The position numbers and the translations under genes were made by a program. The notes beneath the pieces are model-generated. The model saw only the letters and a list, made by a program, of their open reading frames with translations. It was not told the DNA's origin and did not search any database. Of a stretch of DNA of 64,000 nt, positions 8,085 through 15,470 are shown one piece after another. Source of the DNA: an uncultured Sedimentitalea sp. (GTDB lineage Bacteria > Pseudomonadota > Alphaproteobacteria > Rhodobacterales > Rhodobacteraceae); contig CANNGH010000003.1 of the NCBI GenBank assembly GCA_947504115.1, positions 248,001 through 312,000 on the forward strand, in the 5' to 3' direction. Each line of letters begins with the position of its first letter. The stretch's first letter is position 1.

Positions 8085-8897
8085 TCAGGCCTTGAGCGTT
8101 TCGGTCGATGCAAAGAACATCGCCTGACTGACGGCCGAGTGGACCTGTTGTTCGGAATACGGCTTGGAAATGAGAAAAGCCGGCTCGGGACGTTCTCCGG
8201 TCAAAAGACGTTCCGGGAATGCGGTGATGAAAATGACCGGAATGTTGCCAAGCGTTTCCAGCAGTTCCTGCACCGCCTCGATACCCGAGGAATTGTCGGC
8301 AAGCTGGATATCGGCGAGGATCAGATCGGGCCGTTCCTCGTTGCCCAGCTTCACGGCGCTTTCATGAGTGCGGGCGATGCCGACAACGCGGTGGCCGATC
8401 TCGGTGACCAGCGATTCCAGATCCATGGCGATGATCGCCTCGTCCTCGATGATCATCACGCGACCGGCGACGGAATCCGCCATCTCCTGGCGCGCCCGGT
8501 CCACCAGGAATTCGGCGTCTTCCGGAGCGATCTGCATTATCCTCGCCGTCTCCTGATACGAGAAATCCTCGATCGTGTGCAGCAGCAGCGCCTCTCGCGT
8601 GTTCTTGGTCAGCTTGGCCATATGTGCCTGCGCCCGACCCTCGATTCCCTCGGCCGCGACATCGGATGGCGCACCTGTCGTTGCCCAGATCCCGTGAAAG
8701 ATCTGGAACAGGGACACCTTTACGGATTGATCGCCCGAAACCGACGACGGATCCTCCAGGATCGCCTCCAGCGTGGCTGCGGCATAGGCGTCACCGGATG
8801 TCTGATTGCCTGTCAAAGCCCGACCGTAACGGCGCAAGAACGGCAGATGTTGACCCAGCGCTGTTGCCAGATCGCCGCCAGACTCGTCGTTATTCAT
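8085..8897 (-). CDS. phyR: General stress response regulator PhyR (sigma-like domain plus receiver)
   Basis: Phosphorylated PhyR binds the anti-sigma factor NepR through its sigma-like domain and so frees EcfG. From the ATG at 8897 the protein is 270 residues. An EcfG-like sigma2/sigma4 region covers about 12-142 (FSYQETARIMQI in region 4). The receiver covers about 146-265 with acidic pocket ED (151-152), phospho-acceptor D196 (LADIQL), T225 and K245 (SKPY). The start is set by GAGGAC 7 bases upstream; longer in-frame starts would sit on the promoter. It is divergent from nepR-ecfG. Confidence 0.95.
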   Translation of the reverse strand: MNNDESGGDLATALGQHLPFLRRYGRALTGNQTSGDAYAAATLEAILEDPSSVSGDQSVKVSLFQIFHGIWATTGAPSDVAAEGIEGRAQAHMAKLTKNTREALLLHTIEDFSYQETARIMQIAPEDAEFLVDRARQEMADSVAGRVMIIEDEAIIAMDLESLVTEIGHRVVGIARTHESAVKLGNEERPDLILADIQLADNSSGIEAVQELLETLGNIPVIFITAFPERLLTGERPEPAFLISKPYSEQQVHSAVSQAMFFASTETLKA

Positions 8898-8924
8898 TCC
8901 TTGTCCTCTTTTTTTCATCTTGCG

Positions 8925-8950
8925 GGAACCCAACGCCAACTTGCGTCGTT
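8925..8950 (+). promoter_or_regulatory. EcfG promoter, perfect consensus, for nepR-ecfG-kinase operon
   Basis: On the plus strand: GGAAC, 17 bases, CGTT, exact. It implies positive autoregulation of the sigma factor operon, a feature known for EcfG systems. The start of transcription would be near 8957, which leaves the ATGs at 8983 and 9007 as the realistic nepR starts. Confidence 0.85.
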
Positions 8951-8957
8951 GGGTTCC
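8932..8957 (-). promoter_or_regulatory. EcfG promoter, perfect consensus, for phyR
   Basis: On the minus strand: GGAAC, 17 bases, CGTT, exact. It almost completely overlaps the plus-strand promoter at 8925-8950. Each 11-bp arm (GGAACCCAACG and CGTTGGGTTCC) contains the -35 of one promoter and the -10 of the other. Confidence 0.85.
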
Positions 8958-9006
8958 AATGAAATACACGGCCACACATCAGATGGCGACAGTTGCGGCG
9001 AATGAG

Positions 9007-9171
9007 ATGGCAAGTACACAGAAAAAGACCAGTCAGATGCAGATCGATGAAAACCTGAAGAAAGTTTATCAAGAAGTGCTCGAGGATGAAATCCCCGATC
9101 GTTTCCGTGATCTTTTGGCGCAGTTGCGGGAGCAGGACCGAGAACGTCACGGGGATTCGAGCCAGAAATGA
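9007..9171 (+). CDS. nepR: Anti-sigma factor NepR
   Basis: A 54-residue protein that holds EcfG inactive until phosphorylated PhyR takes its place. The core NepR helix motif is QIDENLKKVYQEVLEDEIPD, followed by RFRDLLAQLREQ. The exact start is uncertain: in-frame ATGs at 8959, 8983 and 9007 all lack a good ribosome site. 8959 is unlikely because it falls at the predicted transcription start. The TGA overlaps the ecfG ATG by four bases, so the partner proteins are translationally coupled. Confidence 0.88.
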   Translation: MASTQKKTSQMQIDENLKKVYQEVLEDEIPDRFRDLLAQLREQDRERHGDSSQK

Positions 9172-9728
9172 ACCAGAAGAATCCGAAGGACGAGCTGGTC
9201 GAACATCTTCCGGCGTTACGGGCCTTTGCCATCAGCCTCACGCGCAACGGGTCAGTAGCGGATGACATGGTGCAGGACACCCTTGTCAAGGCGTGGACGA
9301 ACATCGATTCGAAATTCAAACCCGGCACCAATCTGCGCGCCTGGCTGTTCACCATCCTTCGCAACACCTATTATTCCAACCGGCGCAAGATGAAACGCGA
9401 AGTCGCCGATGTGGATGGTGTCTTTACCGAAGGTCTGGCCGTCAAGCCATCCCATGACGGCCATCTGCAGATGACCGATTTCCGCCGCGCCTTTGCCCAG
9501 CTTCCCGCCGAACAGCGCGAGGCACTGATATTGGTGGGCGCATCCGGCTTTTCCTACGAGGAAGCGGCCGATATGTGCAGTGTCGCCGTCGGCACGATCA
9601 AGAGCCGCGCCAACCGCGGTCGCGCCCGGCTGACACAGTTGCTGCATTTGCGCGAAGACGAGGCGATGGAATTGACGGACGAGGCGACAATGGCGGTCAT
9701 CGCGGCAAGCGGGTCTTCCTCTCTATGA
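9168..9728 (+). CDS. ecfG: General stress sigma factor EcfG (ECF15-type)
   Basis: A 186-residue ECF sigma factor. Region 2 lies at about 12-80 (motif DDMVQDTLVKAW), and region 4 at about 105-160, with the helix-turn-helix GFSYEEAADMCSVAVGTIKSR. A 20-residue tail follows region 4. Position between nepR and a histidine kinase, and opposite phyR, is diagnostic for EcfG. It should recognise the GGAAC/CGTT promoters found throughout 6.2-13.0 kb. ATGA overlaps link it to the genes on both sides. Confidence 0.95.
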   Translation: MNQKNPKDELVEHLPALRAFAISLTRNGSVADDMVQDTLVKAWTNIDSKFKPGTNLRAWLFTILRNTYYSNRRKMKREVADVDGVFTEGLAVKPSHDGHLQMTDFRRAFAQLPAEQREALILVGASGFSYEEAADMCSVAVGTIKSRANRGRARLTQLLHLREDEAMELTDEATMAVIAASGSSSL

Positions 9729-11452
9729 TTCCGGTCCGGGTTGTCCGGGCCTTCAGGTCGCTGGGCGCGCGGGTGGTTCTGTTCCTGTCCCTCGCCCTGT
9801 TACCGGTCGGGCTGATTGCGCTCTATCAGACACGCGAAGTCAAGATGCAGGCCGAGTTGCGCGTGGAACTCGCGCTTCAGGCCCTGACCGAGCGGGCGGC
9901 CCGGCGCGAACGCGCGATCCTGCAAAGCGCCTATGGGGCGCTGGCCCATGCGGGATCGACCATCGACCTGCTCCTGGACTCTCCCGAGCTTTGCACGCGG
10001 GTGATGCAGGGCTTTCTGAGTGACAATCCCGAATTCAGTTTCTTCGGCTTCATCCGGCCCGACATGACAACCGATTGCTCGTCGCTCGGCGAGCCGCACA
10101 CACTGGAAATGTCCGACGCCGCGGCAGAGTTCTGGGAGAAACCCCAACGCACGGTCAGCGCCAACATGAATGCACCGATATCGGGTCAGTCGGTCATCAT
10201 CATCACCGATCCCGTTCGGCGGAACGGCGAAGTGATCGGCGCGCTGACCCTGTCGATTCCGCACAACGTTCTGGATCCACCCAACCGCATGCTGGAAGGC
10301 AACGATCCGGTCGAACTGATTACCTTCAATGAACAGGGTATCGTCCTGACGGCCAGCAGCGGACTGGTGGATGTGGCGGACAAGTTGCCGCGCAACCGCG
10401 CTTTGATCAATTTCATCGGGCAAAGCGCATTTTCCTTCACCGGCCTGAATCGAAAGGGCGAACGCCGGTCTTTTGCCGTGGTGCCGATCCTGCCCGGATC
10501 GGTCTATGCGATGGGAGCCTACAAGCGATCGGCCCCGGCGATGGGAGCCGCCGGAGTGGCCTTTCCCGCATGGCTGTTCCCGATCCTGATGTGGCTGGTG
10601 TCGCTGCTTGTCGCCTATATCGCCATGGAGCGCTTGGTGATCCGCTATATCCGCCGCCTGCAACGCCAGATGCGCGACTTCTCGTCCACGCGGCGGATTC
10701 CCGTGCCTCTCGAAGCACCGGAAAAACCGCAAGAGCTGCGCGATATCGACGCGGCATTCCTGACCATGACCGAGACCTTGCTGCGCGACGAGGCCGAGAT
10801 GGAAAACGCGATGCACGAAAAGATCGTGCTGCTGAAAGAGGTGCATCACCGCGTCAAGAACAACCTTCAACTGATCTCGTCGATCATGAACATGAAGATG
10901 CGCAAGACGTCGAATCCCGAAACGATTCACATCCTGCGGCGGCTTCAGCAGCGCGTGATGGGCCTCGCGCGTATTCATCAGGGTCTTTACCAGACGCAGA
11001 ATTTCGGCTCGCTCGACATCACGGACCTGGTCAACGCGATCCTGGACGAGATGGAGCGGATGGGAGACGGCGACATGGCTGTGCGCATCATCCGCGAGAT
11101 CGAACCGACCGTGCTCTACCCCGAGCAGGCGGTTCCGCTGTCGCTGCTGCTGTCCGAAGCGACGACCAACGCCATGAAATTCGCGTCGGCCCCCGAGGGG
11201 GAAACGCCGTGGATCAAGGTCTCGATTTATGCCGACGAGCCCGATCACGCCTGTCTGGTGGTCACCAATTCCACGACAGGCGATCCCAATGACGGGCTGG
11301 ACCCCGAAAGCACCGGTCTGGGCAGGCAGTTGATTGCCGCCTTCAATTCCCAGCTCGAAGGCGATCTTGACGTGACCGAGGAAGACGGGACCTACAAGGT
11401 CGCGATCCGCTTCAAGGTCGCCCACTTCTCGCCCGAACCGCGGGATTACTGA
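9725..11452 (+). CDS. HWE/HisKA_2 family sensor histidine kinase, probable PhyR kinase
   Basis: A 575-residue membrane kinase. Transmembrane helix 1 is at about 17-35, an extracytoplasmic sensing region at about 36-275 (cache-like, not assigned with certainty), and helix 2 at about 276-303. A HisKA_2 dimerisation domain with EVHHRVKNNLQLI follows, phospho-acceptor probably H375, then a HATPase_c domain (SEATTNAMKFA for the N box). It starts at an ATG at 9725 that overlaps the ecfG stop. The EVHHRVKNN motif and operon position match PhyK-type kinases that phosphorylate PhyR; this pairing is inferred. Confidence 0.9.
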   Translation: MIPVRVVRAFRSLGARVVLFLSLALLPVGLIALYQTREVKMQAELRVELALQALTERAARRERAILQSAYGALAHAGSTIDLLLDSPELCTRVMQGFLSDNPEFSFFGFIRPDMTTDCSSLGEPHTLEMSDAAAEFWEKPQRTVSANMNAPISGQSVIIITDPVRRNGEVIGALTLSIPHNVLDPPNRMLEGNDPVELITFNEQGIVLTASSGLVDVADKLPRNRALINFIGQSAFSFTGLNRKGERRSFAVVPILPGSVYAMGAYKRSAPAMGAAGVAFPAWLFPILMWLVSLLVAYIAMERLVIRYIRRLQRQMRDFSSTRRIPVPLEAPEKPQELRDIDAAFLTMTETLLRDEAEMENAMHEKIVLLKEVHHRVKNNLQLISSIMNMKMRKTSNPETIHILRRLQQRVMGLARIHQGLYQTQNFGSLDITDLVNAILDEMERMGDGDMAVRIIREIEPTVLYPEQAVPLSLLLSEATTNAMKFASAPEGETPWIKVSIYADEPDHACLVVTNSTTGDPNDGLDPESTGLGRQLIAAFNSQLEGDLDVTEEDGTYKVAIRFKVAHFSPEPRDY

Positions 11453-11498
11453 CCTTGGCCCCGGGGCGAAATTCCGCCGCCGCTGACCATGTTCGTCG

Positions 11499-11523
11499 GG
11501 AACCCGCGCGCAGATCGGGCGTT
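11499..11523 (+). promoter_or_regulatory. EcfG promoter for csbD-like gene and general stress protein 26 gene
   Basis: On the plus strand: GGAAC, 16 bases, CGTT. Both elements are exact and the spacing is the shorter allowed one. The ATG at 11560 is 36 bases downstream. Confidence 0.8.
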
Positions 11524-11559
11524 GGTCTGTCACACACAACGAGTTGAAAGGATTACACC

Positions 11560-11751
11560 ATGAATTGGGACCAGATCAAAGGCAAATGGAACCAGATGAA
11601 GGGCGACGCCAAGATCAAATGGGGCGATCTCACCGACGACGATCTGGACAAGATCGACGGCAACCGTGACAAGCTGGTGGGCACCATCCAGGAGCGTTAC
11701 GGCAAGACCAAGGAAGAAGCCGAACGCGAAGTCGACGACTGGGCCCGCTGA
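11560..11751 (+). CDS. CsbD family stress protein
   Basis: A 63-residue, very hydrophilic, charged protein. It starts MNWDQIKGKWNQMKG and ends YGKTKEEAEREVDDW, which is the complete CsbD domain. CsbD was defined as a sigma-B-dependent protein in Bacillus; homologues are among the strongest general stress genes in alphaproteobacteria. Biochemical role is unknown. GAAAGGA precedes the ATG. It is first gene of a two-gene unit three bases from the next start. Confidence 0.92.
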   Translation: MNWDQIKGKWNQMKGDAKIKWGDLTDDDLDKIDGNRDKLVGTIQERYGKTKEEAEREVDDWAR

Positions 11752-11754
11752 ACC

Positions 11755-12267
11755 ATGGCCGACGTTGACAAGACCAACGAAAACCCGCGCGAGCAGTTGT
11801 TCGACAGACTGGACGACGTGCGCGCGGGCATGTTGGGCGTTCAGGGATCGTCCAGCCACATGCAGCCGATGAGCCATTTCGTGGACCGCGAAAAGGAAAC
11901 TTTGTGGTTCATCACTGCGCGCGACACCGATCTGGTCGATGAAATCGGCCAAGGCGGGACGGCGCATTTCTGTGTGATGGACAAGGGGCAGGACTACTAT
12001 GCCTGCCTTTCTGGCAAGATCACACAGTCGCAGGACGAGGCCAAGCTGGACGAGCTCTGGAATACGTTCGTGGCCGCCTGGTTCGAGGGCGGGCGTGAGG
12101 ATTCCAACGTCGTGCTGCTGGAAATGCCCCTGAAAGAGGCGGCGATCTGGTCCTCGACCGGAAGTCGGCTGGTGCTGGGCATGGAAATGGCGCGCGCTGC
12201 GATGCAGAGCGATCACAAACCGGATGTCGGCACCCATACGGTCGTCAATTTCGGTCGCCCGGCCTGA
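11755..12267 (+). CDS. General stress protein 26-like, pyridoxamine 5'-phosphate oxidase-fold flavoprotein
   Basis: A 170-residue protein of the COG3871 split-barrel type. Seen: GSSSHMQPMSHFVDREKETLWFIT near the N-terminus (read in pieces: HMQPMSHF then LWFIT), and the KLDELW...FEGG segment typical of stress protein 26. The family binds FMN or FAD; substrates are not known. It lacks the full PNPOx C-terminal motif, so vitamin B6 synthesis is unlikely. It is co-transcribed with the CsbD gene and ends at a shared terminator. Confidence 0.87.
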   Translation: MADVDKTNENPREQLFDRLDDVRAGMLGVQGSSSHMQPMSHFVDREKETLWFITARDTDLVDEIGQGGTAHFCVMDKGQDYYACLSGKITQSQDEAKLDELWNTFVAAWFEGGREDSNVVLLEMPLKEAAIWSSTGSRLVLGMEMARAAMQSDHKPDVGTHTVVNFGRPA

Positions 12268-12289
12268 CCGCCGATCCATGAAACGAAGA

Positions 12290-12316
12290 AACCCCGCCTG
12301 TTTTTCCGGCGGGGTT
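12290..12316. terminator. Intrinsic terminator shared by convergent stress genes
   Basis: Nine-bp stem AACCCCGCC/GGCGGGGTT with a nine-base T-rich loop, followed by TTTT on the plus strand. On the minus strand it lies just after the exoD stop and is followed by TTCTTCGTTT. Confidence 0.87.
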
Positions 12317-12324
12317 TTTTGGTT

Positions 12325-12939
12325 TCACAGTTGCGACACCGCGAAAACCGGGATCATCGCCGCCACCGCGATCACCGCCACGGCCAACAACACATAGACA
12401 CCGTCGCGGGTGAGGAACCCGACCGAAAACAGCACCACCGCCGTTCCGAGAATCGACGACGAGAATGGCAACAATTCCAGAAACGGCATGGCCAGACCGC
12501 ACAGCATCGTCATCACCTGCGCCACCTTGTTCAGCGGCGGACGCACCAGAATCGAAAGGCGCTGATGCGCGTGGCGGTCGAGGAAATTGGCGAATTTGCG
12601 GATCTTGGCGATGGCACCATGCGCCTTGTCCCCCTTGACCTCCTGACGCAGCAGGAAGTCGGGCAGCCAGATGCGTTTGCGCCCGATCAACAGTTGCGAC
12701 GCGATCAGCGCGATCGACAGGCCGCACAGGGATGAAAACAGCGGGATGCCGCTGAGCGGCGACACCACCAGAAGGGCCGGCACCAGCAGCAGCGGAATGA
12801 ACGTGGCCTGCCCGAATTCCTCCACCACATCCCGGACCCGGAACGTGCCACGACTGCTGAGCCTGTCGATGTCGTCGACGATCCTCTCGACCGGTCGTTC
12901 GTTATCGCTGTCATCGCCCGAAGCGGCATCATCCTGCAT
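12325..12939 (-). CDS. exoD: ExoD-family exopolysaccharide synthesis membrane protein
   Basis: A 204-residue protein with an acidic N-terminal tail and several hydrophobic segments. It carries ExoD family motifs such as GFGQATFIPLLLVPALL-like sequence around residues 45-65 and GRKRIWLPDFL. ExoD was described in Sinorhizobium as needed for nodule invasion and alkali tolerance; its molecular function is unknown. The ATG at 12939 is chosen because GAGGG lies about 9 bases upstream. A near-consensus EcfG promoter about 70 bases upstream suggests stress induction. Confidence 0.85.
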   Translation of the reverse strand: MQDDAASGDDSDNERPVERIVDDIDRLSSRGTFRVRDVVEEFGQATFIPLLLVPALLVVSPLSGIPLFSSLCGLSIALIASQLLIGRKRIWLPDFLLRQEVKGDKAHGAIAKIRKFANFLDRHAHQRLSILVRPPLNKVAQVMTMLCGLAMPFLELLPFSSSILGTAVVLFSVGFLTRDGVYVLLAVAVIAVAAMIPVFAVSQL

Positions 12940-13008
12940 TGATTTCATCCCTCGATCGGCCAAGCGAACACGAACGTGCCGACCTTTTGACGGGCAGATT
13001 GCAAATGC

Positions 13009-13034
13009 AACACCCTTTCCCGACGACAGGTTCC
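13009..13034 (-). promoter_or_regulatory. Candidate EcfG promoter for exoD
   Basis: On the minus strand: GGAAC, 17 bases, TGTT. One mismatch in the -10, the same variant as at 7747-7772. The predicted leader to the ATG at 12939 is about 60 bases. Confidence 0.55.
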
Positions 13035-13202
13035 GCCCGATGGGTTGAGCGTGCCCGAATTTCACCTCGCCGGATCCGCGCCCCGACCGCGATTTTTCGC
13101 GGCGCCGCAATCGCGGCAAATTGAAGGCCAACCCTTGAAGAACATTGCCAAAGGGACGTGCATCAACGATAAACTGGCAAAAAACATCATAGGGAGGACC
13201 AC

Positions 13203-14249
13203 ATGAAAGATCGAAGAAAATTCCTCGGCGTGGCCAGCGGCGCGGCGATTGCGGCGCTCGTGACCGGGTTGACGGCGACGACGGCGCTGGCGCAGGAGGT
13301 CACGCTGAAACTGCACCAGTTCCTGCCGGCGCAAGCCAATGTGCCGACGCTGGTTCTGGATGTCTGGGCCGACAAGGTCGAGGCCGACTCCGACGGGCGC
13401 ATCAAGATCGACCGGTATCCGTCGATGCAACTGGGCGGCAAGCCGCCGGAACTGATCGATCAGGTGATCGACGGGGTGGCCGACATCATCTGGACGGTCA
13501 ACGGCTATACTCCGAACCGTTTTCCCGGCACCGAAGTGTTCGAACTGCCCTTCATGATGACCGATGCCCGCGCCACCAGCCGCGCCTATTGGGAAATGCT
13601 GGAAAAGCACTGGATGGATACGGATTACAAGAACGTCCACCTTCTGGCGGGCTGGGTGCACGGACCGGGCGTGTTCCACACCAACAAGCCGGTGGCAATG
13701 CCCGAGGATCTTGAGGGGATGAAGATCCGCGGCGGCTCGCGCTCGATCAACTCGCTTTTGACGCTGCTGGGCGCCACGCCGGTCGGCATGCCGGTGCCCG
13801 CGATCCCCGAAGCCCTGTCCAAGGGCGTGGTCGATGGCGCGACCATCCCGTGGGAGGTGACCACGGCGATGAAGGTCTCGGAGCTGGTGCATAATCACAC
13901 CGAATTCACCGGCAACGCGCTCTATTCGCTGACCTTCGTTCTGGCGATGAACAAGCAGAAATACGACAGCCTGCCGGACGATCTGAAACAGGTGATCGAC
14001 GACAATTCCGGCGTGGAACTGTCGGTATTCGCCGGCGGCACGCAGGCCGATGCCGACGAGCCCGCGCGCCAGTTGGCGGTGGATATGGGCAACAACATCA
14101 TCACCGTGGATGCCGAACAGACGCAGGTTTGGCGCGAAGCGTCGCAGCCGATCTACGATTCCTGGGCCAAGGACATGGAGGCACGCGGCATCGACGGGCA
14201 GGCGCTGATCGACGAGGCCCGTGCGCTGATCGACAAATATACCGAGTGA
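13203..14249 (+). CDS. TRAP transporter substrate-binding protein (DctP type), copy 1
   Basis: A 348-residue periplasmic binding protein of a TRAP system; ligand unknown, most family members bind organic acids. The signal peptide has a twin-arginine motif (RRKFLG at 4-9) and ends near TALA (about 33). Binding-fold motifs: QLGGKPPELIDQVIDG and EGMKIRGGSRS with the conserved arginine that pairs with ligand carboxylates. GGGAGG precedes the ATG. It is a close paralogue of the next gene, with whole blocks identical (for example WADKVEA, PSMQLGGKPPELIDQ, GATPVGMPVPA). Confidence 0.93.
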   Translation: MKDRRKFLGVASGAAIAALVTGLTATTALAQEVTLKLHQFLPAQANVPTLVLDVWADKVEADSDGRIKIDRYPSMQLGGKPPELIDQVIDGVADIIWTVNGYTPNRFPGTEVFELPFMMTDARATSRAYWEMLEKHWMDTDYKNVHLLAGWVHGPGVFHTNKPVAMPEDLEGMKIRGGSRSINSLLTLLGATPVGMPVPAIPEALSKGVVDGATIPWEVTTAMKVSELVHNHTEFTGNALYSLTFVLAMNKQKYDSLPDDLKQVIDDNSGVELSVFAGGTQADADEPARQLAVDMGNNIITVDAEQTQVWREASQPIYDSWAKDMEARGIDGQALIDEARALIDKYTE

Positions 14250-14262
14250 TCGGCTGATCGCC

Positions 14263-14291
14263 GCGCCGGGGCAAGTCCGTCGCCCCGGCGC
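14263..14291 (+). other. Strong hairpin between the two dctP genes
   Basis: Perfect 10-bp stem GCGCCGGGGC/GCCCCGGCGC with a nine-base loop, 14 bases after the dctP copy 1 stop. No T run follows. It may protect the dctP message or partly attenuate downstream expression; this is inference. Confidence 0.7.
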
Positions 14292-14380
14292 ACGCGGTAA
14301 AAATTATCGGGTCCGGCTGGTGCGCTGCGCAAAATTCTGCCAGACAATGCGACAAGGAACCACCGGGGGAGGAGTTTCAC

Positions 14381-15415
14381 ATGACCGACCGCAGAACGCT
14401 TCTGGGTCTGATCGCCGGCGCGGCGCTGGCAACCGGGCTTGGCACGACCGCGGCGCAAGCGCAGGAGGTCACGCTCAAGCTGCACCACTTCCTGCCCGCG
14501 CAGGCGCCGGTTCCGTCGCAAATCCTCGATGTCTGGGCCGACAAGGTCGAGGCCGAGTCCGACGGGCGCATCAAGGTCGATCGCTATCCCTCGATGCAAC
14601 TGGGCGGCAAGCCGCCGGAACTGATCGATCAGGCGATTGACGGCGTGGCCGATGTGGTCTGGACCATCGTGGGCTATACACCGGGCCGTTTTCCCAGCAG
14701 CGAGGTGTTCGAGCTGCCCTTCATCATGACCAATGCCCAGGCGACGAGCCACGCCTTCTGGGACATGTATGAACAGCACATGCAAGACGAATTCGGGGCC
14801 GTCAAAGTGCTGGGAACATGGGTGCACGGCGAAGGCTTGCTGCACACGAACAAGCCCGTGGAAACGCCCGGGGATCTTGAAGGCATGAAGATCCGCGGCG
14901 GATCGCGTCAGGTCAACGCGCTGCTCACGCAACTGGGCGCGACCCCGGTGGGCATGCCGGTGCCCGCCGTGTCCGAGGCGCTGTCCAAGAACGTGATCGA
15001 CGGCGCGACCATCCCGTGGGAGGTGACGGCGGCGCTGAAGGTGCCGGAACTGGTCGAGAACCACACCGAATTCACCGGCCGCGCGCTTTATACGCTGACC
15101 AACTTGCTGGCGATGAACAGGCAGAAATACGACAGCCTGCCGGACGATCTGAAAAAGGTGATCGACGACAATTCCGGGCTGGAATTCTCGATCTTTGCCG
15201 GACGCACCCAGCAGGAGGCCGACGCGCCCGTGCGCGCCGCCACCGTCGAGCGGGGCAACAACATCATAACGCTGGACGAGGCCGAGACCGAGAAATGGCG
15301 CGAACTTTCGCAACCGATCCATGACGCATGGGTCGCGGACATGCAGGGCAAGGGCATCGACGGACAGGCCCTGATCGACGAGGCGCGCGAGCGCATCGAC
15401 AGCTATACCGAGTGA
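14381..15415 (+). CDS. TRAP transporter substrate-binding protein (DctP type), copy 2
   Basis: A 344-residue paralogue of the preceding protein with a twin-arginine signal (RRTLLG at 4-9, cleavage near AQAQ). It keeps the same ligand-arginine segment EGMKIRGGSRQ and differs mainly around residues 95-150 (NAQATSHAFWDMYEQ against DARATSRAYWEML). The pair arose by tandem duplication and may have split ligand specificity, or the second may be a dosage copy. GGGGAGG precedes the ATG. It is followed by the small permease. Confidence 0.93.
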   Translation: MTDRRTLLGLIAGAALATGLGTTAAQAQEVTLKLHHFLPAQAPVPSQILDVWADKVEAESDGRIKVDRYPSMQLGGKPPELIDQAIDGVADVVWTIVGYTPGRFPSSEVFELPFIMTNAQATSHAFWDMYEQHMQDEFGAVKVLGTWVHGEGLLHTNKPVETPGDLEGMKIRGGSRQVNALLTQLGATPVGMPVPAVSEALSKNVIDGATIPWEVTAALKVPELVENHTEFTGRALYTLTNLLAMNRQKYDSLPDDLKKVIDDNSGLEFSIFAGRTQQEADAPVRAATVERGNNIITLDEAETEKWRELSQPIHDAWVADMQGKGIDGQALIDEARERIDSYTE

Positions 15416-15421
15416 TTTTCC

Positions 15422-15443
15422 GGGGCCGGAAATTCCCGGCCTC
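15422..15443 (+). other. Hairpin after dctP copy 2
   Basis: Eight-bp stem around GGCCGG/CCGGCC with a six-base loop, directly after the stop of the second dctP and before the small permease. Position matches the usual drop in expression from binding protein to permease in TRAP operons. Confidence 0.6.
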
Positions 15444-15470
15444 TCCTGACGCAAGCAACGGGACGGGTGC

